Source of the DNA: Actinomycetes bacterium
Lineage (GTDB): Bacteria > Actinomycetota > Actinomycetes > Actinomycetales > Micrococcaceae
Direction: 5' to 3'
Length of the DNA stretch: 44,834 nt
Assembly: GCA_023426375.1 (NCBI GenBank)
Contig: JAFAAV010000119.1
Location: forward strand, 1-44,834
Below the pieces are notes generated by a model. The model saw nothing but the letters and a program-made list of their open reading frames with translations. It had not been told where the DNA came from and ran no database searches. Position 1 is the stretch's first letter. Each line of letters begins with the position of its first letter. Below are positions 16,185 through 24,454 of this stretch, piece by piece. A program made the translations under genes and the position numbers.

Positions 16185-16288
16185 GTGAGGTAACAGCATT
16201 CGGATGGCCTCATGTGAGGACAATGCAGTTTCGCGGCCCGGAATCTGCATCTTCCTCACACCGGACTGCCGTCTTGCGATTTCCTCAC
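16185..16288. repeat. 104-bp four-box palindromic element, copy 1
   Basis: Two forward boxes starting GTGAGG (16185, 16214) and two reverse boxes CCTCAC (16254, 16283) follow the pattern GTGAGGnAAnnGCA. Box starts are spaced 29, 40 and 29 bases. The inner pair folds well: GTGAGGACAATGCAG against CTGCATCTTCCTCAC. A fifth forward box GTGAGGGAACGGCA is at 16327-16340. It lies in the 349-base convergent gap between two terminators (16096 and 16446). Copy 2 at 43458-43561 has the same length and spacing. Confidence 0.8.
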
Positions 16289-16445
16289 ATCACGCTTGCC
16301 AGACCACCATGTGCCGGCAACTTCTGGTGAGGGAACGGCAGGCGGGAAGCGCCGCTCTCATTCGCCAACGTCCTCTGCCCGGTGGAGTGCGCTCAGGCGC
16401 GAGAGGGAAGGTGGCGCGATTCGCCAGGGTGAAACCTGACACGAC

Positions 16446-16479
16446 GGTCGCCCGGTGGATCGTGATCCACCGGGCGACC
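16446..16479 (-). terminator. aceA terminator
   Basis: A perfect 16-bp stem (16446-16461 with 16464-16479) with GGTCGCCCGGTGGATC as its left arm and a 2-base loop. It lies 38 bases beyond the aceA stop on the minus strand. No clear U-tract. Confidence 0.78.
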
Positions 16480-16517
16480 TCGTTACTTCAATTCCGAGAC
16501 AACTACTCGGGTATCGC

Positions 16518-17804
16518 TCAGAACTGCGAGGTCTCCGTGGAGCCGGCCAGAGCGGTGGTCGAGGAGTTGGGGTTCACGGCCTGGGAGACCAGATCGAAGT
16601 ACCCGGTGCCCACCTCGCGCTGGTGCTTGGTGGCGGTGTAGCCGCGTTCCTCTGCGGCGAACTCGCGCTCCTGCAGCTCGACGTACGAGGTCATCTGGTT
16701 GCGGGCGTAGCCGTGGGCCAGATCGAACATCGAGTAGTTGAGGGCGTGGAAACCGGCCAGGGTGATGAACTGGAAGCGGTAGCCCATGGCGGAGAGTTCG
16801 CGCTGGAACTTGGCGATGGTCTCGTCGTCCAGGTGCTTCTTCCAGTTGAAGGACGGAGAGCAGTTGTACGCGAGCATCTGGTCCGGGAAGTCCTCGTGGA
16901 CGGCCTCGGCGAACTTGCGAGCGAGCTCGAGGTCCGGGGTGCCGGTCTCCATCCAGATCAGATCCGAATACGGGGCGTATGCCTTGGCGCGGGCCACACA
17001 AGGCTCCAGGCCGTTGCGGACCTTGTAGAAGCCCTCGGAGGTGCGCTCGCCGGTGATGAACTCGGCGTCCTGCTCGTCCACGTCGGAGGTGATGAGGGTG
17101 GCGGCCTCGGCGTCGGTGCGGGCGATGATCAGGGTGGGGACGTCCTCGATGTCCGCGGCCAGGCGGGCGGCGTTCAGGGTGCGCACGTGCTGCTGGGTGG
17201 GAACCAGGACCTTGCCGCCCAGGTGGCCACACTTCTTCTCGGAGGCCAGCTGGTCCTCCCAGTGCACACCTGCGGCGCCGGCGTTGATCATGGACTTCAT
17301 CAACTCAAAAGCGTTGAGCGGGCCGCCGAAACCGGCCTCCGCATCCGCGACGATCGGGGCCATCCAGTTGTCGACCGTGCTGATGCCCTCGGAGTGCTCG
17401 ATCTGATCCGCGCGGCGCAGGGCGTTGTTGATGCGCTGGACCACCTGCGGCACCGAGTTGGCGGGGTACAGGGACTGATCCGGGTAGGTCTGCCCGGCCT
17501 GGTTGGCGTCACCGGCGACCTGCCAACCCGAAAGGTAGATGGCCTTGAGGCCGGCCTTGACCTGCTGAACCGCCTGGTTACCGGTCAGAGCGCCCAGAGC
17601 ATTGATGTAATTCTCCGTGTTGAGCAGCTGCCAGAGCCGGTCTGCACCGCGACGTGCGAGGGTGTGCTCCTCTCGAAAGGAACCCTGCAGACGCAGGACC
17701 TCCTCGGGCGTGTAATCACGGGTGATGCCGAGCCAGCGGGGATTCTCGTCCCAGTCCTGCTGGATCTCCTGGGCGGTGCGCTGATTGCTGTTCATGGGGC
17801 TCAT
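16518..17804 (-). CDS. aceA: AceA: isocitrate lyase
   Basis: 428 aa, start at ATG 17804 with AAGGAG 9 bases upstream (an ATG three codons later is also possible). It cleaves isocitrate to glyoxylate and succinate in the glyoxylate shunt, needed for growth on acetyl-CoA-yielding substrates. The catalytic motif KKCGH is present in LASEKKCGHLGGK, with VADAEAGFGGPLNAFEL upstream and YNCSPSFNWKK downstream. It is divergent from a RamB-type regulator, the usual control arrangement in actinobacteria, and sits between phenylacetate and other acetyl-CoA-generating genes. Confidence 0.97.
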   Translation of the reverse strand: MSPMNSNQRTAQEIQQDWDENPRWLGITRDYTPEEVLRLQGSFREEHTLARRGADRLWQLLNTENYINALGALTGNQAVQQVKAGLKAIYLSGWQVAGDANQAGQTYPDQSLYPANSVPQVVQRINNALRRADQIEHSEGISTVDNWMAPIVADAEAGFGGPLNAFELMKSMINAGAAGVHWEDQLASEKKCGHLGGKVLVPTQQHVRTLNAARLAADIEDVPTLIIARTDAEAATLITSDVDEQDAEFITGERTSEGFYKVRNGLEPCVARAKAYAPYSDLIWMETGTPDLELARKFAEAVHEDFPDQMLAYNCSPSFNWKKHLDDETIAKFQRELSAMGYRFQFITLAGFHALNYSMFDLAHGYARNQMTSYVELQEREFAAEERGYTATKHQREVGTGYFDLVSQAVNPNSSTTALAGSTETSQF

Positions 17805-17917
17805 GGGTGGTTCTCCTTGATCCTTGCGAGACGGCGGCTGTCGTTGAAGTTCCGCTTCTCTGTGCCTTGTGAGTACTACTTTGCTGGGTTTTCAGCCGGT
17901 TGCACCCAGAAAGTTCA

Positions 17918-17939
17918 GTGAAGAAATCCAGTTCTTCAC
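17918..17939. promoter_or_regulatory. inverted repeat in the aceA/ramB control region
   Basis: GTGAAGAA (17918-17925) and TTCTTCAC (17932-17939) are exact complements separated by ATCCAG. It lies 30 bases before the ramB start and 114 bases before aceA. It may be an operator for RamB or another regulator; it does not match the published RamB site (AAAGTTTGCAAA-like) closely. A CTTTGCTGG stretch at about 17879-17887 is a weaker candidate. Confidence 0.4.
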
Positions 17940-17969
17940 GTTTCGGCATGTTTTCCGTAAGCTCGTGCC

Positions 17970-19514
17970 ATGGCACCTCTTTCGAGCACGCCGCAGGGCC
18001 AACGCACCCGCGCGAGCGCACCTTCTGCCCCGCCCGCCGATTCCGTGTTCGAGGGCGACCCCGCTGACCCCATCGCCGTGGGCCGCCGCATCCGCTACCG
18101 CCGCAAGAGGCTCCGTGTGACGCTCGGGCAGCTGGCCGAGCAGGTGGGCATGGCGGCGTCGGCGTTGTCGCTGATCGAGAACGGAAAGCGCGAGCCCAAA
18201 CTCTCCACGCTGGCGGCCATCGCCAAGGCGCTGGACATGACGGTCGACCAGCTGATCGGGGCCAAGGCACCGTCCAAGCGCATGGAGCTGGAAATCGAGG
18301 TGGAGCGGGTTCAGCGCGGACCCATGTACTCGTCGCTGGGGCTGCCGTCCGTGCGCGTGGGGCCGGGGCTGAGCACCGAGGCGCTCGAGGCCATCGTCGC
18401 GCTGCAACGTCAGCTCGCCCAGCGGCTGGATGAACAGGCAGCCACACCCGAGGAGGCCCGGCGCGCCAACACCGACCTGCGGGCGCGCATGCAGAAGCTG
18501 AACAACTACTTCGAGCGCATCGAGACGATGGCCGGGGAGTTGCTGGCGGCCATCGGGCACGGTGGTGGGCCGCTGTCCGAGCATCACATCTCGTCGCTGG
18601 TGTCCCACGTGGGGTTCGAGATTCATCAGGTTCCGGATCTGCCGCACTCCACTCGGTCGGTCACGGACCTGCGCAATAAGCGGTTCTACCTACCGGCGCG
18701 CTCGAGTATCGGCTCCACGTGGTCCGTGTTGCTGCAGGCAGTGGGGCATTTGCTGCTGGATCACTCGCGCCCCGAGAACTACGGGGAGTTCTTGGAGCAG
18801 CGGGTTGAGACCAACTACTTTGCGGCAGCGCTCATGATTCCGGAGTCCTCGGCCGTGAAGTTGCTCGCCGAGTCCAAGGCCCGCCGAGAGCTCTCCGTGG
18901 ACGATCTGCGCGATGCGTTCGCCGTCTCCCACGAGACCGCCGCGCACCGCATGACCAATCTGATGACCCAGCACTTCGGGATTCCCACCCACTTCGAGAA
19001 GGTCCATTCTTCCGGGATCATTCACAAGGCCTGGTCCAATGACGGCATCGCGTTCCCCACCGACCACACCGGTGCGGTCGAGGGCCAGCGCGCGTGCCGC
19101 TACTTTTCCGCGCGGCAGGCGTTCTCCGCGACCAACCGGTTGCTCTCGCACTTCCAGTACACGGACACTCCCGGCGGCACGTTCTGGTGCTCGGCACGGG
19201 TGGAGCGGTCCACGGACGGCGAGTTTTCCATTGCTTTCGGGGTGCCCTACGAGCACGTCAAGTGGTTCCGCAACAGGGACACCACCGCGCGCAAGCAATC
19301 CACCTGTCCGGATCCCGCGTGCTGCCAAGAGCCGCCCGGCGCGCTCGCGGACACCTGGGATGGACAGTCCTGGCCTTCCGCCCGGCCCGCGACTCACATG
19401 CTCGCGGCGATGCCCGCCGGCGCCTTCCCGGGCGTGGACGAGACCGAGGTCTACCGCTTCCTGCAGCGTCACCAGCCCACGCCCACCATTGATCCGGACG
19501 GCGAGCTCACGTAG
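17970..19514 (+). CDS. ramB: RamB/ScfR-family transcriptional regulator
   Basis: 514 aa. An XRE helix-turn-helix occupies about residues 31-88 (LGQLAEQVGMAASALSLIENGKREP). The middle region is the IrrE/ImmA-like domain, recognisable from ETNYFAAALMIPE, but the zinc motif HExxH is not intact: the equivalent position reads QAVGHLLLDH, as in regulatory members. The C-terminus is the DUF2083-type sensor region with RACRYFSARQAFS and a Cys-rich STCPDPACC. RamB represses or tunes acetate and glyoxylate genes in corynebacteria and mycobacteria. Divergence from aceA supports the same role. No clear ribosome binding site precedes the ATG. Confidence 0.88.
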   Translation: MAPLSSTPQGQRTRASAPSAPPADSVFEGDPADPIAVGRRIRYRRKRLRVTLGQLAEQVGMAASALSLIENGKREPKLSTLAAIAKALDMTVDQLIGAKAPSKRMELEIEVERVQRGPMYSSLGLPSVRVGPGLSTEALEAIVALQRQLAQRLDEQAATPEEARRANTDLRARMQKLNNYFERIETMAGELLAAIGHGGGPLSEHHISSLVSHVGFEIHQVPDLPHSTRSVTDLRNKRFYLPARSSIGSTWSVLLQAVGHLLLDHSRPENYGEFLEQRVETNYFAAALMIPESSAVKLLAESKARRELSVDDLRDAFAVSHETAAHRMTNLMTQHFGIPTHFEKVHSSGIIHKAWSNDGIAFPTDHTGAVEGQRACRYFSARQAFSATNRLLSHFQYTDTPGGTFWCSARVERSTDGEFSIAFGVPYEHVKWFRNRDTTARKQSTCPDPACCQEPPGALADTWDGQSWPSARPATHMLAAMPAGAFPGVDETEVYRFLQRHQPTPTIDPDGELT

Positions 19515-19532
19515 CCTCCAGAACAATCCCGC

Positions 19533-19546
19533 CGACGACGCCGCTC
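19533..19546 (+). repeat. dispersed 14-mer copy
   Basis: Exact CGACGACGCCGCTC, 19 bases after the ramB stop in the 138-base gap before the RraA-like gene. Nothing else is apparent in that gap apart from the ribosome binding site at its end. Confidence 0.6.
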
Positions 19547-19652
19547 ACGCACCTCGAAGCCGTAGCTCACGTTTTCGTGACCTCGGCACCCGCGAGTAGA
19601 GCGCCGTCGGCGACCCGTGTTTCACGTAATTTCTGCCGACGAAAGGCGACCC

Positions 19653-20120
19653 ATGAGCTTTGCGACCGCTGACCTGTACGACGAGCACGGCGAGGACCTG
19701 CAGTCCGTGACCACCCAAATGATTTCGGTGGGTGGTGTGCACCGGTTCACCGGCCCCATCCGCACGGTGCGCTGCTTCGAGTCCAACGTGGAGGTCAAGA
19801 AGCTCGTGGCCACCCCGGGTGAGGGTGCGGTGCTGGTGATCGACGGCCAGGGGTCCATGAATCGTGCACTGCTGGGCGACAACGTGGCCCGCACCGCCAT
19901 GGAGAACGGCTGGGTCGGCGTGATCGTCAACGCCCCCGTGCGCGACCGCGTGGAACTGGGCACGCTGCAGATCGGCGTCAAGGCGCTGGGGACCAACCCG
20001 CGGAAATCAGAGCCCAATGACTCGGGTGAGACGGATGTGATCGTGAACTTCGGTGGGGTGACCTTCCGCCCCGGCAAGACGGTGTGGGCCGATGAGGACG
20101 GGATCCTCGTGGAGCGGTGA
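19653..20120 (+). CDS. rraA: RraA-like protein (RNase E regulator / aldolase family)
   Basis: 155 aa from ATG 19653, with GAAAGG 7 bases upstream; the frame before it lacks a good start. The RraA fold is indicated by the N-terminal FATADLYDEHGEDLQ, the glycine-rich VLVIDGQGSMNRALLGDNVA and GWVGVIVNAPVRDR, where the Arg-Asp pair matches the substrate/metal site of related 4-hydroxy-4-methyl-2-oxoglutarate aldolases. Family members in actinobacteria are annotated either as RraA or as aldolases, and sequence alone does not decide. It stands alone and ends in a textbook terminator. Confidence 0.85.
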   Translation: MSFATADLYDEHGEDLQSVTTQMISVGGVHRFTGPIRTVRCFESNVEVKKLVATPGEGAVLVIDGQGSMNRALLGDNVARTAMENGWVGVIVNAPVRDRVELGTLQIGVKALGTNPRKSEPNDSGETDVIVNFGGVTFRPGKTVWADEDGILVER

Positions 20121-20151
20121 ATCGGTCTGCCTTAGGAACCGAAGATCTCAG

Positions 20152-20189
20152 GACTGTGGCCCCACTTCGTGTGAAGTGGGGCCACAGTC
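20152..20189 (+). terminator. rraA terminator
   Basis: 17-bp perfect stem (20152-20168 with 20173-20189), loop GTGT, followed by TTATTC. It also lies beyond the stop of the lipoprotein gene on the other strand and may act in both directions. Confidence 0.85.
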
Positions 20190-20232
20190 TTATTCGGGGG
20201 AGTTGCCGCTCAGCGGGCCTTTTGCGTGGGCA

Positions 20233-21015
20233 TCAGTTCTTGGCGGTGAAGCCGGAGCCGTCCCAGGTGAACTCGGTGGTCTCGCCGGTGTCCTCACCGT
20301 CCGCATTCATCTTCTTCTGAATGATGGTGGGCTCACCGGACTCATCGATCTTCAGATCAGAGTTCACGAACGGAGCCTCGATACCGCGGACAGGGGGCAT
20401 GGTGCCATTGGAGTCGTAGCCCTTGTCCGTGGGGCTCAGGACGGTCACGCCGTCGTCGTAGGAGAGGTATACGTTGCCGTACTTGTCCACGTTTGAACCG
20501 TTGGCGAGCTCCCAGGTCTGGCCTCCCAGAGCGGGAGACGGGCCGAAGTTGACCTCGGTGCCATCGGCATCGGTGCCCACGTAACCCACGGGCTGACCGT
20601 TCTGGTAGAGGGCGTACGAGGCCTTACCAGTGCTGGGTGCTGCGCCCTCCGGGCTGGTGACCTCGTGATACGTCACGACTTCCATGGCCCCGAACTTGGG
20701 GTGCTCTACCGGAATGCGTCCGGTTTCGGTGCACTGGCCTGCACAAGGATCGGCTACTGCGGGCAGCTGTTCGCCACCATTGGACTGCTCACCGGTAGCG
20801 GTTGAGGCCGGGTCCGCGCTGGGCGCAGCGGATTCGGTGCCCTCCGCAGGGTCCTCGGTGCCGGAGCCGTGAGCGGTCTGAGCCGCGGGACTGGTGGTTC
20901 CTTCCGAGCTGTCGGCGGCGGGGGTTGCGGTGGCCTCGGTATCGGCCTGGCCGCAGCCCACCAGCAGCGGGATGGAAAGTGCAGTTGCGGTGATGACAGT
21001 AGCTTTCTTGTTCAT
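20233..21015 (-). CDS. secreted lipoprotein, unknown function
   Basis: 260 aa from ATG 21015, fixed by a strong AAGGAGGTCA 5 bases upstream. The signal peptide (MNKKATVITATALSIPL) ends in the lipobox LLVGC, so the mature protein would be lipid-anchored at Cys 21. About 75 residues of Ala/Glu/Ser/Thr-rich linker follow, then a globular domain of about 150 residues with repeated beta-type segments (KASYALYQNGQPVGYVG, KYGNVYLSYDDGVTV) and an end reading TEFTWDGSGFTAKN. I do not recognise a named family. The 311 bases upstream hold its promoter region, including GTGACC/GGTCAC half-sites at 21106 and 21123, and the paaH terminator. Confidence 0.8.
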   Translation of the reverse strand: MNKKATVITATALSIPLLVGCGQADTEATATPAADSSEGTTSPAAQTAHGSGTEDPAEGTESAAPSADPASTATGEQSNGGEQLPAVADPCAGQCTETGRIPVEHPKFGAMEVVTYHEVTSPEGAAPSTGKASYALYQNGQPVGYVGTDADGTEVNFGPSPALGGQTWELANGSNVDKYGNVYLSYDDGVTVLSPTDKGYDSNGTMPPVRGIEAPFVNSDLKIDESGEPTIIQKKMNADGEDTGETTEFTWDGSGFTAKN

Positions 21016-21208
21016 GATCCTGACCTCCTTGGAGGTGGTTGCCGTTCTGGTCACAACCCACACTTCCGGGAGTGATTTGCGAATGCAATACGTCGTGACG
21101 GAATCGTGACCTGGGCTTCCGCGGTCACAACGAACGCGGGGGAGCCACGTTCCCCTTGCTGGTGCCTCAGCACGCTTCTCCTCGGAATTAACCAATGCAA
21201 ACGAAAAA

Positions 21209-21246
21209 CCCCGGCGGGTAGTTCACGAATGAATTACCCACCGGGG
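21209..21246 (-). terminator. paaJFH terminator with U-tract
   Basis: CCCCGGCGGGTA (21209-21220) pairs with TACCCACCGGGG (21235-21246) with one mismatch. On the minus strand the stem is followed by TTTTTCG, giving a classical intrinsic terminator 81 bases beyond the paaH stop. Confidence 0.85.
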
Positions 21247-21274
21247 CGGGTGCCGAGGGCTCGTCAGGCGGGCC

Positions 21275-21288
21275 GAGCGGCGTCGTCG
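21275..21288 (-). repeat. dispersed 14-mer copy
   Basis: Exact GAGCGGCGTCGTCG between the paaH stop and its terminator. Confidence 0.6.
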
Positions 21289-21326
21289 TGCGGGAATCCA
21301 GCTATGCCGGAGAACCCGAGCGCAGG

Positions 21327-22193
21327 CTACGAGTAGTCGTAGAAGCCCTTGCCGGACTTTTTGCCCAGCTCGCCGCGCTCGACCATGTCGCGCATGAGCT
21401 GCGGCGGTGCGAAACGGGGGCCGAGCTTGGACTCGAGGTACTCCGCGATGCCCAGGCGCACGTCCAGACCCACGATGTCCGTGAGCGCGAGCGGGCCGAT
21501 GGGGTGCTTGTAGCCAAGGACCATGGCGTTGTCGATGTCCTCGGCGGACGCCACGCCTTCTTCGACCATGCGAATGGCCTCGAGGCCCAGCGCAACGCCC
21601 AGGCGGGAGGAAGCGAAGCCGGGAGCGTCGTTCACGGTGACCGGGGTCTTGCCGATGCCGGCGACCCACTCGAGGGTCAGCTGCTGCAGTTCGTCGCTGG
21701 TCTGCTGGCCGATCACGATCTCCACGAGCTTGGAGGCCGGAACCGGGTTGAAGAAGTGGAGGCCGCAGAAGCGCTCGGGGCGCTTGAGCTCGGCGGCCAG
21801 CCCGTCCACGGACAGCGAGGACGTGTTGGTGGCCAACCATGCGCTCTCGGAGAGGTTCGCCTCGACCTGCTGCAGAGAGGAAACCTTGAGGTCCCAGATC
21901 TCGGGAACGGCCTCGATGACCAGCTCGCACTCGGAGAAATCGGAGTGGTTCAGGCTGACGAAAAGGTTCTCGGCCCACTTGTCCAGGTTGCCGTCGATCT
22001 TGCCGCGTTCGAGCGATTTGGCCAGGTCGGATTCGATGCGCTCCTTGGCAGCTGCGGCCGCCTGGGGATTCGCCTCGACCACGGTGACGTTGGCGCCGGA
22101 GATCAGGAACGCGTGCGCGATGCCCGCACCCATGCGGCCACCGCCTAGCACGCCCACCTTGGCGGGAACGATGCCCTTGGTCTCTTCGCTCAT
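21327..22193 (-). CDS. paaH: PaaH: 3-hydroxyadipyl-CoA dehydrogenase
   Basis: 288 aa, single-domain 3-hydroxyacyl-CoA dehydrogenase. The NAD-binding motif VGVLGGGRMGAGIAHAF is near the N-terminus; ATNTSSLSV and the catalytic His region FCGLHFFNPVP follow, then the C-terminal helical domain ending near the family Lys/Gly block GKKSGKGFYDYS. In the pathway it oxidises 3-hydroxyadipyl-CoA to 3-oxoadipyl-CoA. The start overlaps the paaF stop (ATGA). Assignment to PaaH rather than a short-chain dehydrogenase rests on the paaJ-paaF-paaH operon and its operator. Confidence 0.88.
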   Translation of the reverse strand: MSEETKGIVPAKVGVLGGGRMGAGIAHAFLISGANVTVVEANPQAAAAAKERIESDLAKSLERGKIDGNLDKWAENLFVSLNHSDFSECELVIEAVPEIWDLKVSSLQQVEANLSESAWLATNTSSLSVDGLAAELKRPERFCGLHFFNPVPASKLVEIVIGQQTSDELQQLTLEWVAGIGKTPVTVNDAPGFASSRLGVALGLEAIRMVEEGVASAEDIDNAMVLGYKHPIGPLALTDIVGLDVRLGIAEYLESKLGPRFAPPQLMRDMVERGELGKKSGKGFYDYS

Positions 22194-22999
22194 TTCTTGT
22201 TCTCCTTCTTCCGGTCCAGGAACGCCTGCATCCGGTCAAACTTGGCTTGGGATTCGAACAGGATCGCCTGCGCGAGTTCATCCACGTGAGGGTGGGATTC
22301 GCGCGGCATGTGGAACACACGCTTGGACACGCGCACGGCCAACGGGTCCTGTTTGCCAATGCGGTCGGCCAGTGCGTGGGCGGCCTTCACCAGTTCAGCC
22401 GGTTCATGAATTTCGGTGATCAGGTGCGCGGCCAAGGCTTCTTCCGCGTTGAGAATTCGCCCTGCCAGCACGATTTCCTTGGCCACCGGTTCACCCGCGA
22501 GTTCCTTGATGCGCCAGAGGGCGCCCGCGGCGGCGATGATGCCCAGGCCCGTTTCGGGCTGGCCGATCTTCACGTACGGGGTTCCCAGGCGGAAATCCGC
22601 GGCCCATGCGAGTTCCGCGCCGCCACCCAGCGCGTAGCCGTCCAGTGCAGCGATCACGGGCATGGGCAGCTTGGCGATCCGGTCGAAAATCTGGGAATTC
22701 ACGCCGCGCAGCGCGTCCTCACGACGCCGCTCGCGCAACTGCGCGATGTCCGCACCCGAGGCGAAAATCCCCTTGCCGTTCACCTCCGTGCCGGACAGGA
22801 TCATGATCTTCGGGTTGCGTTCCAGGTAGCCGCACACGGTGTGCAACTCGTCGACCATGGTCTGGTCGATCGCGTTGCGCACTCCCGGGCGGTCCAGGAT
22901 CACATGGAGACGATCTTCGGTTTCCTCCAGCCGCAGCGCGGTGAAGTCACCCTGCAGGGTCTGGTCCTCGCCGTTCGACGACGTTGCTTGTTCGCTCAT
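22190..22999 (-). CDS. paaF: PaaF: 2,3-dehydroadipyl-CoA hydratase (enoyl-CoA hydratase)
   Basis: 269 aa from ATG 22999, 7 bases after the paaJ stop. Crotonase fold: oxyanion-hole segment FASGADIAQL, then ALDGYALGGGAELAWAADFR with the first catalytic Glu and PETGLGIIAAAG with the second, so a true hydratase (compare the Asp of PaaG). It would hydrate 2,3-dehydroadipyl-CoA. The first 30 residues are Ser/Gln/Glu-rich and not conserved. Part of a coupled three-gene operon. Confidence 0.87.
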   Translation of the reverse strand: MSEQATSSNGEDQTLQGDFTALRLEETEDRLHVILDRPGVRNAIDQTMVDELHTVCGYLERNPKIMILSGTEVNGKGIFASGADIAQLRERRREDALRGVNSQIFDRIAKLPMPVIAALDGYALGGGAELAWAADFRLGTPYVKIGQPETGLGIIAAAGALWRIKELAGEPVAKEIVLAGRILNAEEALAAHLITEIHEPAELVKAAHALADRIGKQDPLAVRVSKRVFHMPRESHPHVDELAQAILFESQAKFDRMQAFLDRKKENKK

Positions 23000-23006
23000 T
23001 CGCGCG

Positions 23007-24230
23007 TCACACCTTCTCCACGAGCATGGCGGCACCCTGACCCACGCCGATACACATGGTGGCCAAGCCCTTGTCCGCGTTCTCTCGTTCCATGCGACCC
23101 AAAAGGGTGATCACGATGCGCGAGCCGGAGGAGCCCAGCGGGTGGCCCAGGGCGATCGCACCGCCGTCGCGGTTGACGATGTCCGGGTTCAGGCCCAGGC
23201 GGCGGATCGAGGCCAGGGACTGGCTGGCGAACGCTTCATTGATCTCGGCGGCACCGAGATCATCCACGGTCCAGCCCGCGCGCTTGAGGACCTTCTCCGT
23301 GGCGGGGACCGGGCCCAGCCCCATGATCTCGGGAGCCAAACCTGCGGAGGCGCCGTCGATCACGCGGGCACGAGCCTTCAAACCGTACTTCTCGATGGCG
23401 CTCTCGGAAGCCACGATGATGGCGGAGGCGCCGTCGTTGAGGGATGAGGCGTTACCGGCGGTGACCACGGAACCGCCCTTGACCACGGGGCGCAGTTTGG
23501 CCAGGACGTCCGGGGTGGAGCCGGGGCGGGGGCCTTCATCGGTATCGACCACGGTGACGGCACCCTTGCGGCCCTTGACCTCGACCGGGACGATCTCGTC
23601 CTTGAAGTGACCGGCCTCGATAGCGGCGATGGCCTTTGCATGGGATTCTGCAGCGAACTCGTCGCAGTCCTCGCGGGAGATGTTGTCCACGCGGGCCACT
23701 TCCTCAGCGGTCTCAGGCATGGAATAGGTGGCCTTGCCATCGCGGGACAGCGGGCCGTCCTCGAACTTTTCGTTCACGAAGCGCCAGCCGATGGAAGTAT
23801 CGAAGGCTTCTCCCGGCTTGGCGAACGCGGTCTTGGGCTTCTCGACCACCCACGGGGCGCGGGACATGGACTCCACGCCACCGGCGACCACGATGTCTGC
23901 GGCGCCGGACTTGATCATCTGCGAAGCCATGGTGATCGCGGACATGCCGGATGCACACAAGCGGTTAACGGTGATGCCGGGGACGCTGTCCGGGTAACCG
24001 GCGAGCAGCCAGGCCATGCGGGCCACATTGCGGTTCTCTTCACCGGCGCCGTTGGCGTTGCCGAGGATGACCTCGTCAACGTCTGCGGGATCAATTCCGG
24101 CGGCCTCGACCACGGACTTGATGCACAGGGCGGCCATGTCGTCAGGGCGAACGGAGGACAATGCCCCGCCGTAACGACCTACAGGGGTTCGAGCCCCTCC
24201 GACTAGATAAGCGTGCGGCATCGAGGACAT
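23007..24230 (-). CDS. paaJ: PaaJ: 3-oxoadipyl-CoA thiolase
   Basis: 407 aa from ATG 24230, with AAGGAG 6 bases upstream. Thiolase II fold: active-site Cys in VNRLCASGMSA, the PcaF/PaaJ-type GGVESMSRAPWV, the His motif GGAIALGHPLGSSG and the final CIGVGQGAA. The RLCASGM and SMSRAP variants are those of 3-oxoadipyl-CoA thiolases, unlike the acetoacetyl-CoA type at 32686. It performs the last thiolysis to acetyl-CoA and succinyl-CoA and probably the earlier one on 3-oxo-5,6-dehydrosuberyl-CoA. First gene of paaJ-paaF-paaH. Confidence 0.9.
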   Translation of the reverse strand: MSSMPHAYLVGGARTPVGRYGGALSSVRPDDMAALCIKSVVEAAGIDPADVDEVILGNANGAGEENRNVARMAWLLAGYPDSVPGITVNRLCASGMSAITMASQMIKSGAADIVVAGGVESMSRAPWVVEKPKTAFAKPGEAFDTSIGWRFVNEKFEDGPLSRDGKATYSMPETAEEVARVDNISREDCDEFAAESHAKAIAAIEAGHFKDEIVPVEVKGRKGAVTVVDTDEGPRPGSTPDVLAKLRPVVKGGSVVTAGNASSLNDGASAIIVASESAIEKYGLKARARVIDGASAGLAPEIMGLGPVPATEKVLKRAGWTVDDLGAAEINEAFASQSLASIRRLGLNPDIVNRDGGAIALGHPLGSSGSRIVITLLGRMERENADKGLATMCIGVGQGAAMLVEKV

Positions 24231-24255
24231 GCGGACTCCTTCGCAGGGGCAATAA

Positions 24256-24304
24256 CTGACCGATCGTTCATCTAAAGATTCCACGATTTTGTGAGCTACG
24301 TCAA
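24256..24304 (-). promoter_or_regulatory. paaJFH promoter with PaaR-like operator
   Basis: Minus strand: TTGACG (complement of 24299-24304), 17-base spacer, GAATCT (complement of 24276-24281), then the operator CTGACCGATCGTTCA (plus strand 24256-24270), 26 bases before the paaJ start. Confidence 0.7.
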
Positions 24305-24388
24305 TACGCTCGGTCAGGTTTGTGGGTTTGGGATTCTTTGTGTGCTCGTACCCATGGTGCGGCCAAGAGCTGGACGACCGGGGAATGC

Positions 24389-24423
24389 GACGTGGCCGGA
24401 CCCTCCAGGGATCCGGCCACGTC
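24389..24423 (-). terminator. terminator of the MHS transporter gene
   Basis: GACGTGGCCGGA (24389-24400) pairs with TCCGGCCACGTC (24412-24423); the inner CCCT/AGGG extends the stem with one bulged base. It begins 31 bases after the transporter stop and separates it from the paaJ promoter. No U-tract. Confidence 0.75.
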
Positions 24424-24454
24424 AGTTATTCAGTGGGGTGTTAGGTGTAGAACC

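Noticed and set aside
21095..21128. GTGACG, GTGACC and GGTCAC half-sites upstream of the lipoprotein as a regulator site.
   Set aside because: Short, irregularly spaced and without a recognised consensus; noted only in the gene entry.
24183..24198. AGGGGTTCGAGCCCCT looks exactly like a tRNA T-arm.
   Set aside because: It lies within the paaJ coding sequence and no acceptor, D or anticodon stem can be formed around it on either strand.
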